A stretch of 64,000 bases of DNA from an uncultured Croceitalea sp. (GTDB lineage Bacteria; Bacteroidota; Bacteroidia; Flavobacteriales; Flavobacteriaceae). The notes beneath the pieces were generated by a model. That model was not told the DNA's origin and ran no database searches. It worked only from the letters and a program-made list of their open reading frames with translations. Location of the stretch: assembly GCA_947494805.1 (NCBI GenBank), contig CANLWK010000007.1, forward strand, positions 1 through 64,000, read 5' to 3'. Below, one piece after another: positions 26,202 through 34,316 of this stretch; position 1 is the stretch's first letter; each line of letters opens with the position of its first letter. The translations under genes and the position numbers were made by a program.

Positions 26202-28079
26202 ATGAACCTACTTACGGTTGAGAACATATCAAAGTCGTATGGTGAATTGGTTTTGTTTTCGGATATTTCCTTCGGAATAAACAAAGACCAAAAAATTGCC
26301 TTAATTGCTAAGAATGGTACAGGCAAGACTTCAATACTAAACATTATTTCAGGAAAGGACAGCACTGAGACCGGAAGAATTACAAGTAGAAAAGGAATCA
26401 AAATTTCGTTCTTGGAACAAGAGCCCGATCTGAATCCGAATTTGACCATTGAAGAGACCATTTTTGATTCTGGGAATGAAGTGTTGAACGTCATTTCAAA
26501 GTATGAGGAAGCCGTTCAAAATCCTGATGACCAAGAAGCATATCAAACCGCTTTTGAAGCTATGGAACGGCTAAATGCATGGGATTTTGAAACCCAGTAC
26601 AAACAAATTCTGTTCAAACTCAATCTGACCGAGCTTGACACAAAAGTCGGCGTGTTGTCCGGAGGCCAAAAAAAACGCCTTGCCATGGCCAATGCGCTCA
26701 TCAACAAACCAGATCTTTTGATATTGGATGAACCGACCAACCACCTTGACCTCCAAATGATCGAGTGGCTCGAAGATTTTTTCAAAAAAGAAAGTATCAC
26801 GCTGTTTATGGTTACCCATGACCGTTACTTTTTAGAACGTGTGTGCAATGAAATCATAGAACTTGACAACAATCAACTCTATTCTTACAAAGGCAACTAT
26901 TCATATTACCTCGAAAAACGAGAAGCCCGATTAGAACGCGAGGCGGTTGAACAGCACAAAAATAAAATTTTGTTTAAAAAAGAATTGGATTGGATGCGTC
27001 GTCAGCCAAAGGCGCGGACCACCAAATCTAAATCACGTATCGATGATTTTTTTGAAATCAAGTCAAAGGCTCACCAAAGGCGTCAAGAACATGAAGTACA
27101 GCTTGAACTGAACATGGAACGTTTGGGCAGCAAAATTGTAGAACTGCACAACGTCTCAAAAGCATTCGGCAACAGTACAATGCTCAATAAGTTCGACTAT
27201 AGTTTTAGCAAGGGTGAGCGTGTGGGTATTATTGGTAAAAACGGTACAGGAAAATCGACTTTCTTAAATGTACTAACAGGCACCGAAACCATTGATAGCG
27301 GTAAAATTGTAATTGGTGACACAATAAAGTTTGGATATTACACCCAAAAAGGAATTGCCGCCAAAGAAGGGCAAAAAGTTATTGATGTCATTCGAGAATT
27401 TGGTGATTTCATTCCATTAAAAAAAGGACGTCAGATTTCGGCCCAACAACTGCTGGAGCGTTTTCTTTTTGACCGTAAAAAGCAGTACGACTATGTTGAA
27501 AAACTAAGTGGTGGAGAGCGTAAAAGGCTCTATCTGTGCACGGTGTTGATCCAGAACCCAAATTTCTTAATTCTTGATGAACCTACCAACGATTTAGATA
27601 TCGTTACCCTCAATGTTTTAGAAAGTTTCTTGCTTGATTTTCCTGGCTGCTTGATAGTGGTATCGCATGATCGGTATTTTATGGACAAAATTGTTGACCA
27701 CCTCTTTGTTTTCAAAGGCGACGGGGCAATAGAAGATTTTCCGGGTAATTATTCCGATTATCGCGCATATGAAAGTAGTAAGGTCATTGAAGAGCGGGAA
27801 GCAAAAGCGAGCAATCCACAGAAGACCGAAAAGACCAACTGGAAGGAAAAGAATGCCTCACCAAAACTTTCGTACATAGAGCAAAAAGAATATCAAAAAC
27901 TGGAAAAAGAGATCCAAAAACTGGAAAAAGAGAAACAAGATCTGCAAAATAAGTTTGCAGGCAAGGGTATGAGCGGTGATGAAATCAATCAATTATCGAT
28001 TGAACTGGGCAATTTGGAACAAAAGATTGAGATAAAAACCGAGCGTTGGTTTGAATTAGGGTCGATTCTTGAGGGTTGA
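26202..28079 (+). CDS. ABC-F family ATPase, Uup-like
   Basis: A soluble 625-residue protein with two ATP-binding cassettes. The first has LSGGQKKRLAMANALI and LLILDEPTNHLDL, and the second has LSGGERKRLYLCTVLI and FLILDEPTNDLDI. A charged linker lies between them. The C-terminal 90 residues form a basic-acidic coiled coil (LSYIEQKEYQKLEKEIQKLE, ending ERWFELGSILEG), which matches the DNA/RNA-binding C-domain of Uup. Uup-type ABC-F proteins act on ribosomes or branched DNA, and there is no membrane partner. Similar ABC-F proteins can give antibiotic protection, but nothing here shows that. It probably forms an operon with DUF4105. Confidence 0.92.
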   Translation: MNLLTVENISKSYGELVLFSDISFGINKDQKIALIAKNGTGKTSILNIISGKDSTETGRITSRKGIKISFLEQEPDLNPNLTIEETIFDSGNEVLNVISKYEEAVQNPDDQEAYQTAFEAMERLNAWDFETQYKQILFKLNLTELDTKVGVLSGGQKKRLAMANALINKPDLLILDEPTNHLDLQMIEWLEDFFKKESITLFMVTHDRYFLERVCNEIIELDNNQLYSYKGNYSYYLEKREARLEREAVEQHKNKILFKKELDWMRRQPKARTTKSKSRIDDFFEIKSKAHQRRQEHEVQLELNMERLGSKIVELHNVSKAFGNSTMLNKFDYSFSKGERVGIIGKNGTGKSTFLNVLTGTETIDSGKIVIGDTIKFGYYTQKGIAAKEGQKVIDVIREFGDFIPLKKGRQISAQQLLERFLFDRKKQYDYVEKLSGGERKRLYLCTVLIQNPNFLILDEPTNDLDIVTLNVLESFLLDFPGCLIVVSHDRYFMDKIVDHLFVFKGDGAIEDFPGNYSDYRAYESSKVIEEREAKASNPQKTEKTNWKEKNASPKLSYIEQKEYQKLEKEIQKLEKEKQDLQNKFAGKGMSGDEINQLSIELGNLEQKIEIKTERWFELGSILEG

Positions 28080-28152
28080 CCCAGTATTAAATCAAGCGAG
28101 TATTTCAAAGATTGTCAAACGAGAAATCAAACTTACCAATGTATTTGGAAAC

Positions 28153-28653
28153 ATGCTGTTCAAATTAAAGTCTTATCTAAAATTTGTGCTTCATTCGACC
28201 AACGAGCATGATGTACATTCCCCTTTCGTTTATGATTTTGTCACCAAATGCCTTTACAGTAAACCAAAAAAAAGCAGCAACAAAACGTTGGATGTACTTC
28301 TCAAATGCATTGCTTATCGTAAAGCACGAACTATTCAAATCATAGGTAATTCATCATACGAAACCTTGATTGATGACGCTTTTCCCAATATTGCTTTCAA
28401 TGTTTTTCCAGCAGATTTAATTTTCATAGCACATCCTACTGCTAAAATTCTTAATGGTCTTTTATCCGAAGAAAAAATACACAACGATTCTGTACTACTA
28501 TTGGGAAGCATTCATGAAAATATTGAAACTCAAGAAATCTGGAAGAAGATGGCAGAAAACAAATTTTTCAATGTCAGTATCGATATGTTTTACTGTGGGG
28601 CACTCTTTAGAAGAAAAGAACAAAAGAAAGAACATTTTACGATACGGATTTAA
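28153..28653 (+). CDS. reduced methyltransferase-like protein
   Basis: 166 residues from ATG 28153. A TTG at 28069 overlapping the ABC-F gene is possible but adds non-family residues. The N-terminus (LKSYLKFVLHSTNEHDVHSP) and C-terminus (DMFYCGALFRRKEQKKEHFT) match the ends of class I SAM methyltransferases that I recall from Flavobacteriaceae, which are roughly 230-240 residues. The central Rossmann part is much shorter. The expected Gly-rich SAM motif is replaced by TIQIIGNSSYETLIDDAF. The frame is intact, so it is either a repurposed or a degenerating protein. Methyltransferase activity looks unlikely. Confidence 0.7.
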   Translation: MLFKLKSYLKFVLHSTNEHDVHSPFVYDFVTKCLYSKPKKSSNKTLDVLLKCIAYRKARTIQIIGNSSYETLIDDAFPNIAFNVFPADLIFIAHPTAKILNGLLSEEKIHNDSVLLLGSIHENIETQEIWKKMAENKFFNVSIDMFYCGALFRRKEQKKEHFTIRI

Positions 28654-28686
28654 TCAAGTAATTTAGAACATCAAAGTATTCATAAA

Positions 28687-28821
28687 ATGGATAATATCAT
28701 TTTTTATGTTTTAGGAGTACTGATTCTTATTTATTTGGTCATACTCACAAAGAACAAACGGAACACGCGACGTCGTAAATCACGAAAATTTATGGATGGT
28801 AAAAAGAGACATGAAAAATGA
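28687..28821 (+). CDS. 44-residue single-pass membrane protein
   Basis: ATG 28687 to TGA 28821. One hydrophobic helix (residues 4-20, IIFYVLGVLILIYLVIL) is followed by a very basic tail (KNKRNTRRRKSRKF), predicting an N-out, C-in anchor. Its stop overlaps the adenosyltransferase start as ATGA (28818-28821), a strong sign that it is translated and coupled. Function is unknown. The position between a methyltransferase-like gene and a cobalamin gene does not define a role. Confidence 0.7.
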   Translation: MDNIIFYVLGVLILIYLVILTKNKRNTRRRKSRKFMDGKKRHEK

Positions 28822-29375
28822 AAATATATACCAAGACCGGTGATAAGGCGACTACATCTCTCTTTACGGGCAAACGTGTGCCCAAACACCATATTCGCAT
28901 TGAAAGCTATGGTACAGTAGATGAGTTGAATTCTTTTTTGGGTCTGGTCCGCGATCAGAACATCAATAGCAGCTATAAAACGTTATTGGCCCAAATACAA
29001 TGTAAACTATTTACGGTCGGGGCGATTTTGGCCACAGAGCCATCAAAAGACAACCGCTTAAAAATTCCGAGAATACAAGAAGAAGATATTGCATTGCTCG
29101 AAAAAGAGATGGACGTGATGAACGGAGAACTTCCTGAAATGACCCACTTTATTTTGCCCGGCGGACACCCTACGGTGTCATACTGTCATATGGCACGCAC
29201 CGTATGCCGCCGTGCCGAACGTATGATATCCTATCTACACGAGAACGAACCCGTACCCGAAGGTGTTTTAAAATATATGAACCGTCTTTCTGATTACCTT
29301 TTCGTCTTGGCACGAAAATTGTCAAAGGATGTTCATGCCGAAGAGGTTAAGTGGATTCCTGAAAAATTGGACTAA
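28818..29375 (+). CDS. cob(I)alamin adenosyltransferase, PduO type
   Basis: The enzyme transfers adenosyl from ATP to cob(I)alamin, giving adenosylcobalamin, the cofactor of methylmalonyl-CoA mutase. The 185-residue length is typical. Motifs visible are IYTKTGDKATTSLFTGKRV at the N-terminus, SYGTVDELNSFLG, FILPGGHPTVSYCHMARTVC with RRAER, and LNRLSDYLFVLARKL (here MNRLSDYLFVLARKL). It overlaps the preceding small gene by 4 bases. MeaB, the mutase chaperone, is encoded at 42202-43236. Confidence 0.94.
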   Translation: MKIYTKTGDKATTSLFTGKRVPKHHIRIESYGTVDELNSFLGLVRDQNINSSYKTLLAQIQCKLFTVGAILATEPSKDNRLKIPRIQEEDIALLEKEMDVMNGELPEMTHFILPGGHPTVSYCHMARTVCRRAERMISYLHENEPVPEGVLKYMNRLSDYLFVLARKLSKDVHAEEVKWIPEKLD

Positions 29376-29443
29376 TAAATTGTCGTTTTTAACGTTACAG
29401 AATTATCAAAGTCAAAAATATTTTTAAATAATTCGGAATTTGC

Positions 29444-29473
29444 TTGGCAGATTGGGTTTAAAAATTATTTTTG
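29444..29473 (+). promoter_or_regulatory. Bacteroidota-type promoter of the DUF2795 gene
   Basis: TTG at 29444-29446, a 19-base spacer and TATTTTTG at 29466-29473 match the -33 TTG and -7 TAnnTTTG consensus with standard spacing. Transcription would start near 29480, giving a leader of about 20 bases before ATG 29501. Confidence 0.65.
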
Positions 29474-29500
29474 CAAAAAATTTAAAATCAAACCGTTACT

Positions 29501-29725
29501 ATGTACTGGACGTTAGAATTAGCATCATATTTAAGTGATGCGCCTTGGCCAGCCACCAAAGATGAATTAATCGATTACGCGATTAGAACTGGAGCGCCTC
29601 TAGAGGTCGTTGAAAACTTGCAGTCTATGGAAGAAGAAGGTGGTGAAATTTATGAGTCAATAGAAGAAATTTGGCCTGATTACCCCACTGAAGAAGATTA
29701 TCTCTGGAATGAAGATGAGTATTAA
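29501..29725 (+). CDS. DUF2795 domain protein
   Basis: A 74-residue, very acidic cytosolic protein. The N-terminal half (MYWTLELASYLSDAPWPATK, then DELIDYAIRTGAPLEVVENL) is the DUF2795 core, with the APWPATKDELI signature. The C-terminus is rich in Glu, Asp and Tyr. The family is small and conserved in Flavobacteriia with no known function. It has its own promoter and a strong terminator, so it is a single-gene unit placed before secA. Confidence 0.9.
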   Translation: MYWTLELASYLSDAPWPATKDELIDYAIRTGAPLEVVENLQSMEEEGGEIYESIEEIWPDYPTEEDYLWNEDEY

Positions 29726-29750
29726 CCATTTCATGCCATAACAATATAAG

Positions 29751-29775
29751 AAGCCTCAGTTTTGAGGCTTTTTTT
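29751..29775 (+). terminator. intrinsic terminator after the DUF2795 gene
   Basis: An 8-bp stem AAGCCTCA (29751-29758) with TGAGGCTT (29763-29770), a 4-base loop, and a T run to 29775. Confidence 0.85.
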
Positions 29776-29778
29776 ATG

Positions 29779-29786
29779 TAATTTTG
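29779..29786 (+). promoter_or_regulatory. possible -7 box of secA
   Basis: TAATTTTG fits TAnnTTTG and lies 4 bases after the preceding terminator and 72 bases before the secA ATG. The nearest TTG upstream is only 14 bases away, so the -33 element is unclear. Confidence 0.42.
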
Positions 29787-29858
29787 GCAGCCTAATTGTC
29801 ATTATTGGTCAATACCCATAATGGAACAGCATTTGCTGAAGTAAACAAAAAATTACTC

Positions 29859-32800
29859 ATGAGTATTTTAAATTCTGTACTAAAGGTTTTCGTTGGTGAT
29901 AAATCTGAAAAAGATGTCAAATCAATGCAACCTTTGGTCAAAAAGATAAAATCTTTTGAAGAGGCTATCGAATCACTGAGCCATGACGAGCTTCGTCAAA
30001 AGACCCTTGACTTTAAAGCAAAGATTGCTGAAAGTTGTAAAGATCTTAACGATAAAATCGCTGAATTAAAAGAAGAGGTCGAGGCATCATCAGATATTGA
30101 CAGAAATGAAGAAATCTACACTGAAATTGATAAGCTCAATGAAGAGGCCTATAAAATTTCAGAAGATGTTTTGAACGATATTCTTCCCGAGGCCTTTGCT
30201 GTTGTTAAAGAAACGGCCAAACGTTTCGCCAATAATGAAACCCTGACCGTCACTGCTTCAGAATTTGACCGGTCGTTATCTGGTTCAGCTGATTACGTGA
30301 CCCTCGATGGTGATAATGCGGTTTGGAAAAATTCTTGGGACGCAGCTGGTAAAGAAGTTACTTGGGATATGGTACATTATGATGTACAACTTATTGGCGG
30401 TATTGCACTGCACCAAGGCAAGATTGCTGAAATGCAAACAGGTGAAGGCAAAACCTTGGTTGCCACATTGCCGCTTTATTTAAATGCCCTACCTGGTAAA
30501 GGTGCCCATCTGGTAACAGTCAACGACTATCTTGCAAAACGTGATAGCGCTTGGATGGCTCCTATTTTTCAATTTCATGGACTATCAGTAGACTGTATAG
30601 ATTATCACCAACCCAACTCAGAAGGTCGAAGAAAAGCCTATAACGCAGATATCACCTATGGTACCAACAACGAATTTGGTTTTGATTACCTACGGGATAA
30701 TATGGCACATACACCAAATGACTTGGTACAGCCCCCACATCACTATGCCATTGTTGATGAAGTAGATTCCGTTTTGGTGGATGATGCACGAACCCCTTTG
30801 ATTATTTCAGGGCCAGTGCCCGAAGGCGATCGCCATGAGTTTAATGAGCTTAAACCCAAAGTTGGTGATATCGTTCAAAAACAACGTCAACATCTAACAG
30901 GTGTTTTGGCTGAAGCAAAAAAATTGATAAAAGAGGGCGATACCAAAGAGGGTGGCTTTTTATTGTTGCGCGTACACCGTGGGTTGCCAAAAAACAAGGC
31001 CTTAATTAAATTCTTAAGTGAAGAGGGCGTAAAACAATTGCTGCAGAAGACAGAAAACTTCTACATGCAAGACAACAATCGTGAAATGCCCAAAGTCGAT
31101 GAAGACCTTTTGTTCACCATTGAAGAGAAAAACAATCAAATCGAATTGACCGATAAGGGCATTGAGTATTTATCAGGTGACCAAGACAGAGACTTTTTCG
31201 TAATGCCCGATATTGGTGGTGAGATTGCCAAAATCGAAAATCAAGGTCTTGAAATCGAAAAAGAAGCAGAACTCAAAGAAGAGCTTTTCAAAGAGTTTGC
31301 TGTAAAGAGCGAACGAATTCATACCATGAGCCAATTGCTCAAGGCCTATACCCTATTTGAAAAAGATGTAGAGTATGTGGTCATGGACAATAAAGTCATG
31401 ATCGTCGATGAACAGACTGGTCGTATTATGGATGGTCGCCGTTATTCTGACGGATTGCACCAAGCCATTGAAGCAAAAGAAAGTGTAAAAATCGAAGCAT
31501 TGACCCAAACCTTTGCTACGATTACACTACAGAACTACTTCAGAATGTACAATAAATTGGCTGGTATGACCGGTACAGCGGTTACTGAAGCAGGTGAATT
31601 CTGGGAAATATATAAGTTGGACGTTGTTGAAATACCAACCAATAGACCTATTGCGCGTGACGACCGTCACGATTTGATCTATAAAACAAAGCGCGAAAAA
31701 TACAATGCCATTATTGAAGAAGTTACTGAACTTTCAAAAGCGGGAAGACCAGTTCTAATAGGTACCACCTCCGTTGAAATTTCAGAACTACTTTCAAAAC
31801 TATTGAGTGTTCGTAAGATTCCGCATAATGTACTAAACGCGAAATTGCACAAAAAAGAAGCTGATGTTGTTGCCGAAGCTGGTCAAGGCGGGGTGGTTAC
31901 CATTGCGACGAACATGGCCGGTCGTGGCACCGATATTAAGCTATCGCCCGAGGTAAAAGCCGCTGGTGGTTTGGCCATAGTGGGTACTGAAAGGCACGAT
32001 TCAAGACGTGTTGACAGACAGTTACGTGGTCGTTCAGGACGTCAAGGTGACCCAGGCAGCTCACAGTTCTATGTTTCACTTGAAGACAACCTGATGCGTT
32101 TGTTCGGTTCTGACCGTGTTGCCAAGATGATGGACAGAATGGGATTGGAAGAAGGCGAGGTCATTCAACATTCAATGATGACCAAATCTATCGAGCGTGC
32201 ACAAAAGAAAGTTGAAGAAAACAACTTTGGTATACGTAAGCGATTATTAGAGTATGATGATGTCATGAACGCACAACGTGAGGTAGTGTACAAAAGAAGA
32301 AGACATGCTTTGCAAGGTGAGCGATTAAAAGTTGATATCGCCAATATGATTTACGATACCTGTGAAGTAATTGCAGAGACCAATAAGGCAGCTGATGATT
32401 TTAAAAACTTTGAGTTTGAACTTATCAAATACTTCTCAATTACCTCACCAGTTTCAGAAACCGAGTTTGGTAAGCTAAGTTTTCAAGAGATTACAGGTAA
32501 GGTATATAAAGTTGCGTATGACCATTACCAAGACAAAATGGAACGCAGTGCTACCACGGCTTTTCCAGTTATTAAAAACGTGTACGAAGATGAATCGAAC
32601 AAGTTCGAACGAATTGTAGTACCCTTTACGGACGGAATCAAATCGTTGAACGTGGTCACCAATCTTAAAGAGGCCTATGAAAGTAATGGTAAGCAGCTCA
32701 TCAATGATTTTGAAAAGAACATCTCATTAGCTATCATCGATGATTCTTGGAAAACCCATTTGCGTAAAATGGATGAATTAAAGCAATCTGTGCAATTAGC

Positions 32801-33224
32801 GGTTCACGAGCAAAAAGATCCGCTTTTGATTTATAAATTCGAGGCTTTTGAGCTGTTCAAATCAATGATTGACAAAGTCAACAAAGAAGTTATTTCTTTC
32901 TTGTTCAAAGGAGAGTTGCCCTCAGAAAATTCAAATCAAATACAGGCGGCGAGCAGCATTCGCAGACCAAAAGAAAAACTGAAGACCTCAAAGGAAGATA
33001 TTCCCAATAGTGATGAGTTGGCGGCACAGAACAGGGCTGCAGGTCAAACTCAACGACAACGTCCTCAGAAAACTGAAACAATCGTACGTGAACGACCAAA
33101 AATAGGACGAAACGAACGAGTGACCATTAAAAATGTCATGTCGGGCGAAAGTAAGGTTGTAAAATACAAGCAGGCAGAACCACTTATTGACAAAGGTGAG
33201 TGGGTTTTGACCGACGACCAATAA
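29859..33224 (+). CDS. secA: preprotein translocase subunit SecA
   Basis: SecA is the cytosolic ATPase that drives proteins through SecYEG. ATG 29859 (MSILNSVLKVFVGDKSEKDV) is the family start; the longer frame from 29796 is not conserved. The product is 1121 residues, longer than the roughly 900 of E. coli. Motifs are MQTGEGKTL (about residue 191), VDEVDSVLVDDARTPLIISG (about 297), NMAGRGTDIKL and the arginine-finger region RQLRGRSGRQGDPG. A charged insert of about 190 residues after the first nucleotide-binding half explains the size and is usual in Bacteroidota. The C-terminal zinc/SecB-binding tail is absent: the protein ends with a basic linker and a short conserved segment. Confidence 0.96.
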   Translation: MSILNSVLKVFVGDKSEKDVKSMQPLVKKIKSFEEAIESLSHDELRQKTLDFKAKIAESCKDLNDKIAELKEEVEASSDIDRNEEIYTEIDKLNEEAYKISEDVLNDILPEAFAVVKETAKRFANNETLTVTASEFDRSLSGSADYVTLDGDNAVWKNSWDAAGKEVTWDMVHYDVQLIGGIALHQGKIAEMQTGEGKTLVATLPLYLNALPGKGAHLVTVNDYLAKRDSAWMAPIFQFHGLSVDCIDYHQPNSEGRRKAYNADITYGTNNEFGFDYLRDNMAHTPNDLVQPPHHYAIVDEVDSVLVDDARTPLIISGPVPEGDRHEFNELKPKVGDIVQKQRQHLTGVLAEAKKLIKEGDTKEGGFLLLRVHRGLPKNKALIKFLSEEGVKQLLQKTENFYMQDNNREMPKVDEDLLFTIEEKNNQIELTDKGIEYLSGDQDRDFFVMPDIGGEIAKIENQGLEIEKEAELKEELFKEFAVKSERIHTMSQLLKAYTLFEKDVEYVVMDNKVMIVDEQTGRIMDGRRYSDGLHQAIEAKESVKIEALTQTFATITLQNYFRMYNKLAGMTGTAVTEAGEFWEIYKLDVVEIPTNRPIARDDRHDLIYKTKREKYNAIIEEVTELSKAGRPVLIGTTSVEISELLSKLLSVRKIPHNVLNAKLHKKEADVVAEAGQGGVVTIATNMAGRGTDIKLSPEVKAAGGLAIVGTERHDSRRVDRQLRGRSGRQGDPGSSQFYVSLEDNLMRLFGSDRVAKMMDRMGLEEGEVIQHSMMTKSIERAQKKVEENNFGIRKRLLEYDDVMNAQREVVYKRRRHALQGERLKVDIANMIYDTCEVIAETNKAADDFKNFEFELIKYFSITSPVSETEFGKLSFQEITGKVYKVAYDHYQDKMERSATTAFPVIKNVYEDESNKFERIVVPFTDGIKSLNVVTNLKEAYESNGKQLINDFEKNISLAIIDDSWKTHLRKMDELKQSVQLAVHEQKDPLLIYKFEAFELFKSMIDKVNKEVISFLFKGELPSENSNQIQAASSIRRPKEKLKTSKEDIPNSDELAAQNRAAGQTQRQRPQKTETIVRERPKIGRNERVTIKNVMSGESKVVKYKQAEPLIDKGEWVLTDDQ

Positions 33225-33247
33225 TATTTACAAAAGCATAAACCTTT

Positions 33248-33278
33248 AAACGGCGACTAAATTTAGGTCGCCGTTTTT
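33248..33278 (+). terminator. intrinsic terminator after secA
   Basis: A 10-bp stem AAACGGCGAC (33248-33257) with GTCGCCGTTT (33267-33276), a loop that itself contains TAAATTTA, and a T run to 33278. Confidence 0.88.
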
Positions 33279-33372
33279 GATTATCTAACAAAACATATTT
33301 AGATTTACCATAGAATTACACCTTTTTTCAAATATTCCATACAATTTGTGGTATTGATGTGTGTAAGTGAAC

Positions 33373-34257
33373 ATGTACATGAAAGAACTGACCGACCAAA
33401 ACCATCACCATACCTCAAAATTAAAGCGATTTGAAGTCCTGAACTACATCGCGGTGCTCTTGGCCATTGCCTTGGGTGTTTTTGCGGTCACTAAAAACCT
33501 AAACCTTGGTCTTGTTGTTATTTCAGGGATAATAGTGGTCTTATGTCTCTCCACAGCACTTTTTTTAAGAAGTTTGGTGCAAAAAACCAAAGCTGAAAAA
33601 CACTTAGAACTGAAATTGGCCGAAAAGGAAACACTGCTCAAAGAAGTGCATCACAGGGTCAAAAACAATTTACAAACAGTTTCAAGTTTGTTAAGCCTGC
33701 AGTCGCGAGCTATTGAAGACCAAAAAATAAGTAGTATCATAAAAAGTAGTCAGAATCGCGTTGTTTCAATGGCCATGGTTCATGAGATGTTGTACAAAAG
33801 AGATGACTACACTTCAAAAATTGAGCTAAAACCATACCTTGAAGAACTTTGCGAATATTTGGTGCGCTCAGTAAAAGGCAACAGCAACAATATTGACATT
33901 TCATTAGATGTTGAAGATTTTAAATTGAGCATAGACACCGTCATTCCGTTAGGCCTGATAGTCAATGAGACCGTGACCAATGCCCTTAAGTATGGACTTC
34001 CCGGTGAAGTAAATGGTGAAATTTTGGTCAAACTAGCCAAAAAAGGTGTCAATACCTATGAAATGTACCTAGGAGACAATGGCATCGGTTTTCCTGAAGA
34101 TATCAACCCAAAGAATACAAAATCATTGGGTTTAAAATTGATTCACAATCTTTCAAAACAGCTGCGCGGTACTGCGGAACGCGATGTAAATACCAAAGGC
34201 ACTTACTACCAAATTACTTTTGAAGAAGTAATCGACGATTTCAATTCCATTGAGTAA
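33373..34257 (+). CDS. sensor histidine kinase, HisKA_2 type
   Basis: About 294 residues. Two membrane helices lie at the N-terminus (about 22-40 and 45-65) with almost no periplasmic sensor region. The dimerisation and phospho-acceptor segment KEVHHRVKNNLQTVSSLLSL places the phosphorylated His at residue 93. A HATPase domain follows with NETVTNALKYG (N box), GDNGIGFPED and SLGLKLIHNLSKQL. The start may be ATG 33373, ATG 33379 or GTG 33367. No response regulator is adjacent, so it is an orphan kinase. The signal is probably sensed within or near the membrane. Confidence 0.88.
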   Translation: MYMKELTDQNHHHTSKLKRFEVLNYIAVLLAIALGVFAVTKNLNLGLVVISGIIVVLCLSTALFLRSLVQKTKAEKHLELKLAEKETLLKEVHHRVKNNLQTVSSLLSLQSRAIEDQKISSIIKSSQNRVVSMAMVHEMLYKRDDYTSKIELKPYLEELCEYLVRSVKGNSNNIDISLDVEDFKLSIDTVIPLGLIVNETVTNALKYGLPGEVNGEILVKLAKKGVNTYEMYLGDNGIGFPEDINPKNTKSLGLKLIHNLSKQLRGTAERDVNTKGTYYQITFEEVIDDFNSIE

Positions 34258-34316
34258 TTGGTCTGGTTGACCTGAGTTCATTATCTTTAAAAAATAACTC
34301 AAAAGTCCACCCACCA

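Noticed and set aside
26202-28079. Antibiotic-resistance ABC-F call
   Set aside because: The C-terminal coiled coil and linker fit the housekeeping Uup type, and no resistance context is present.
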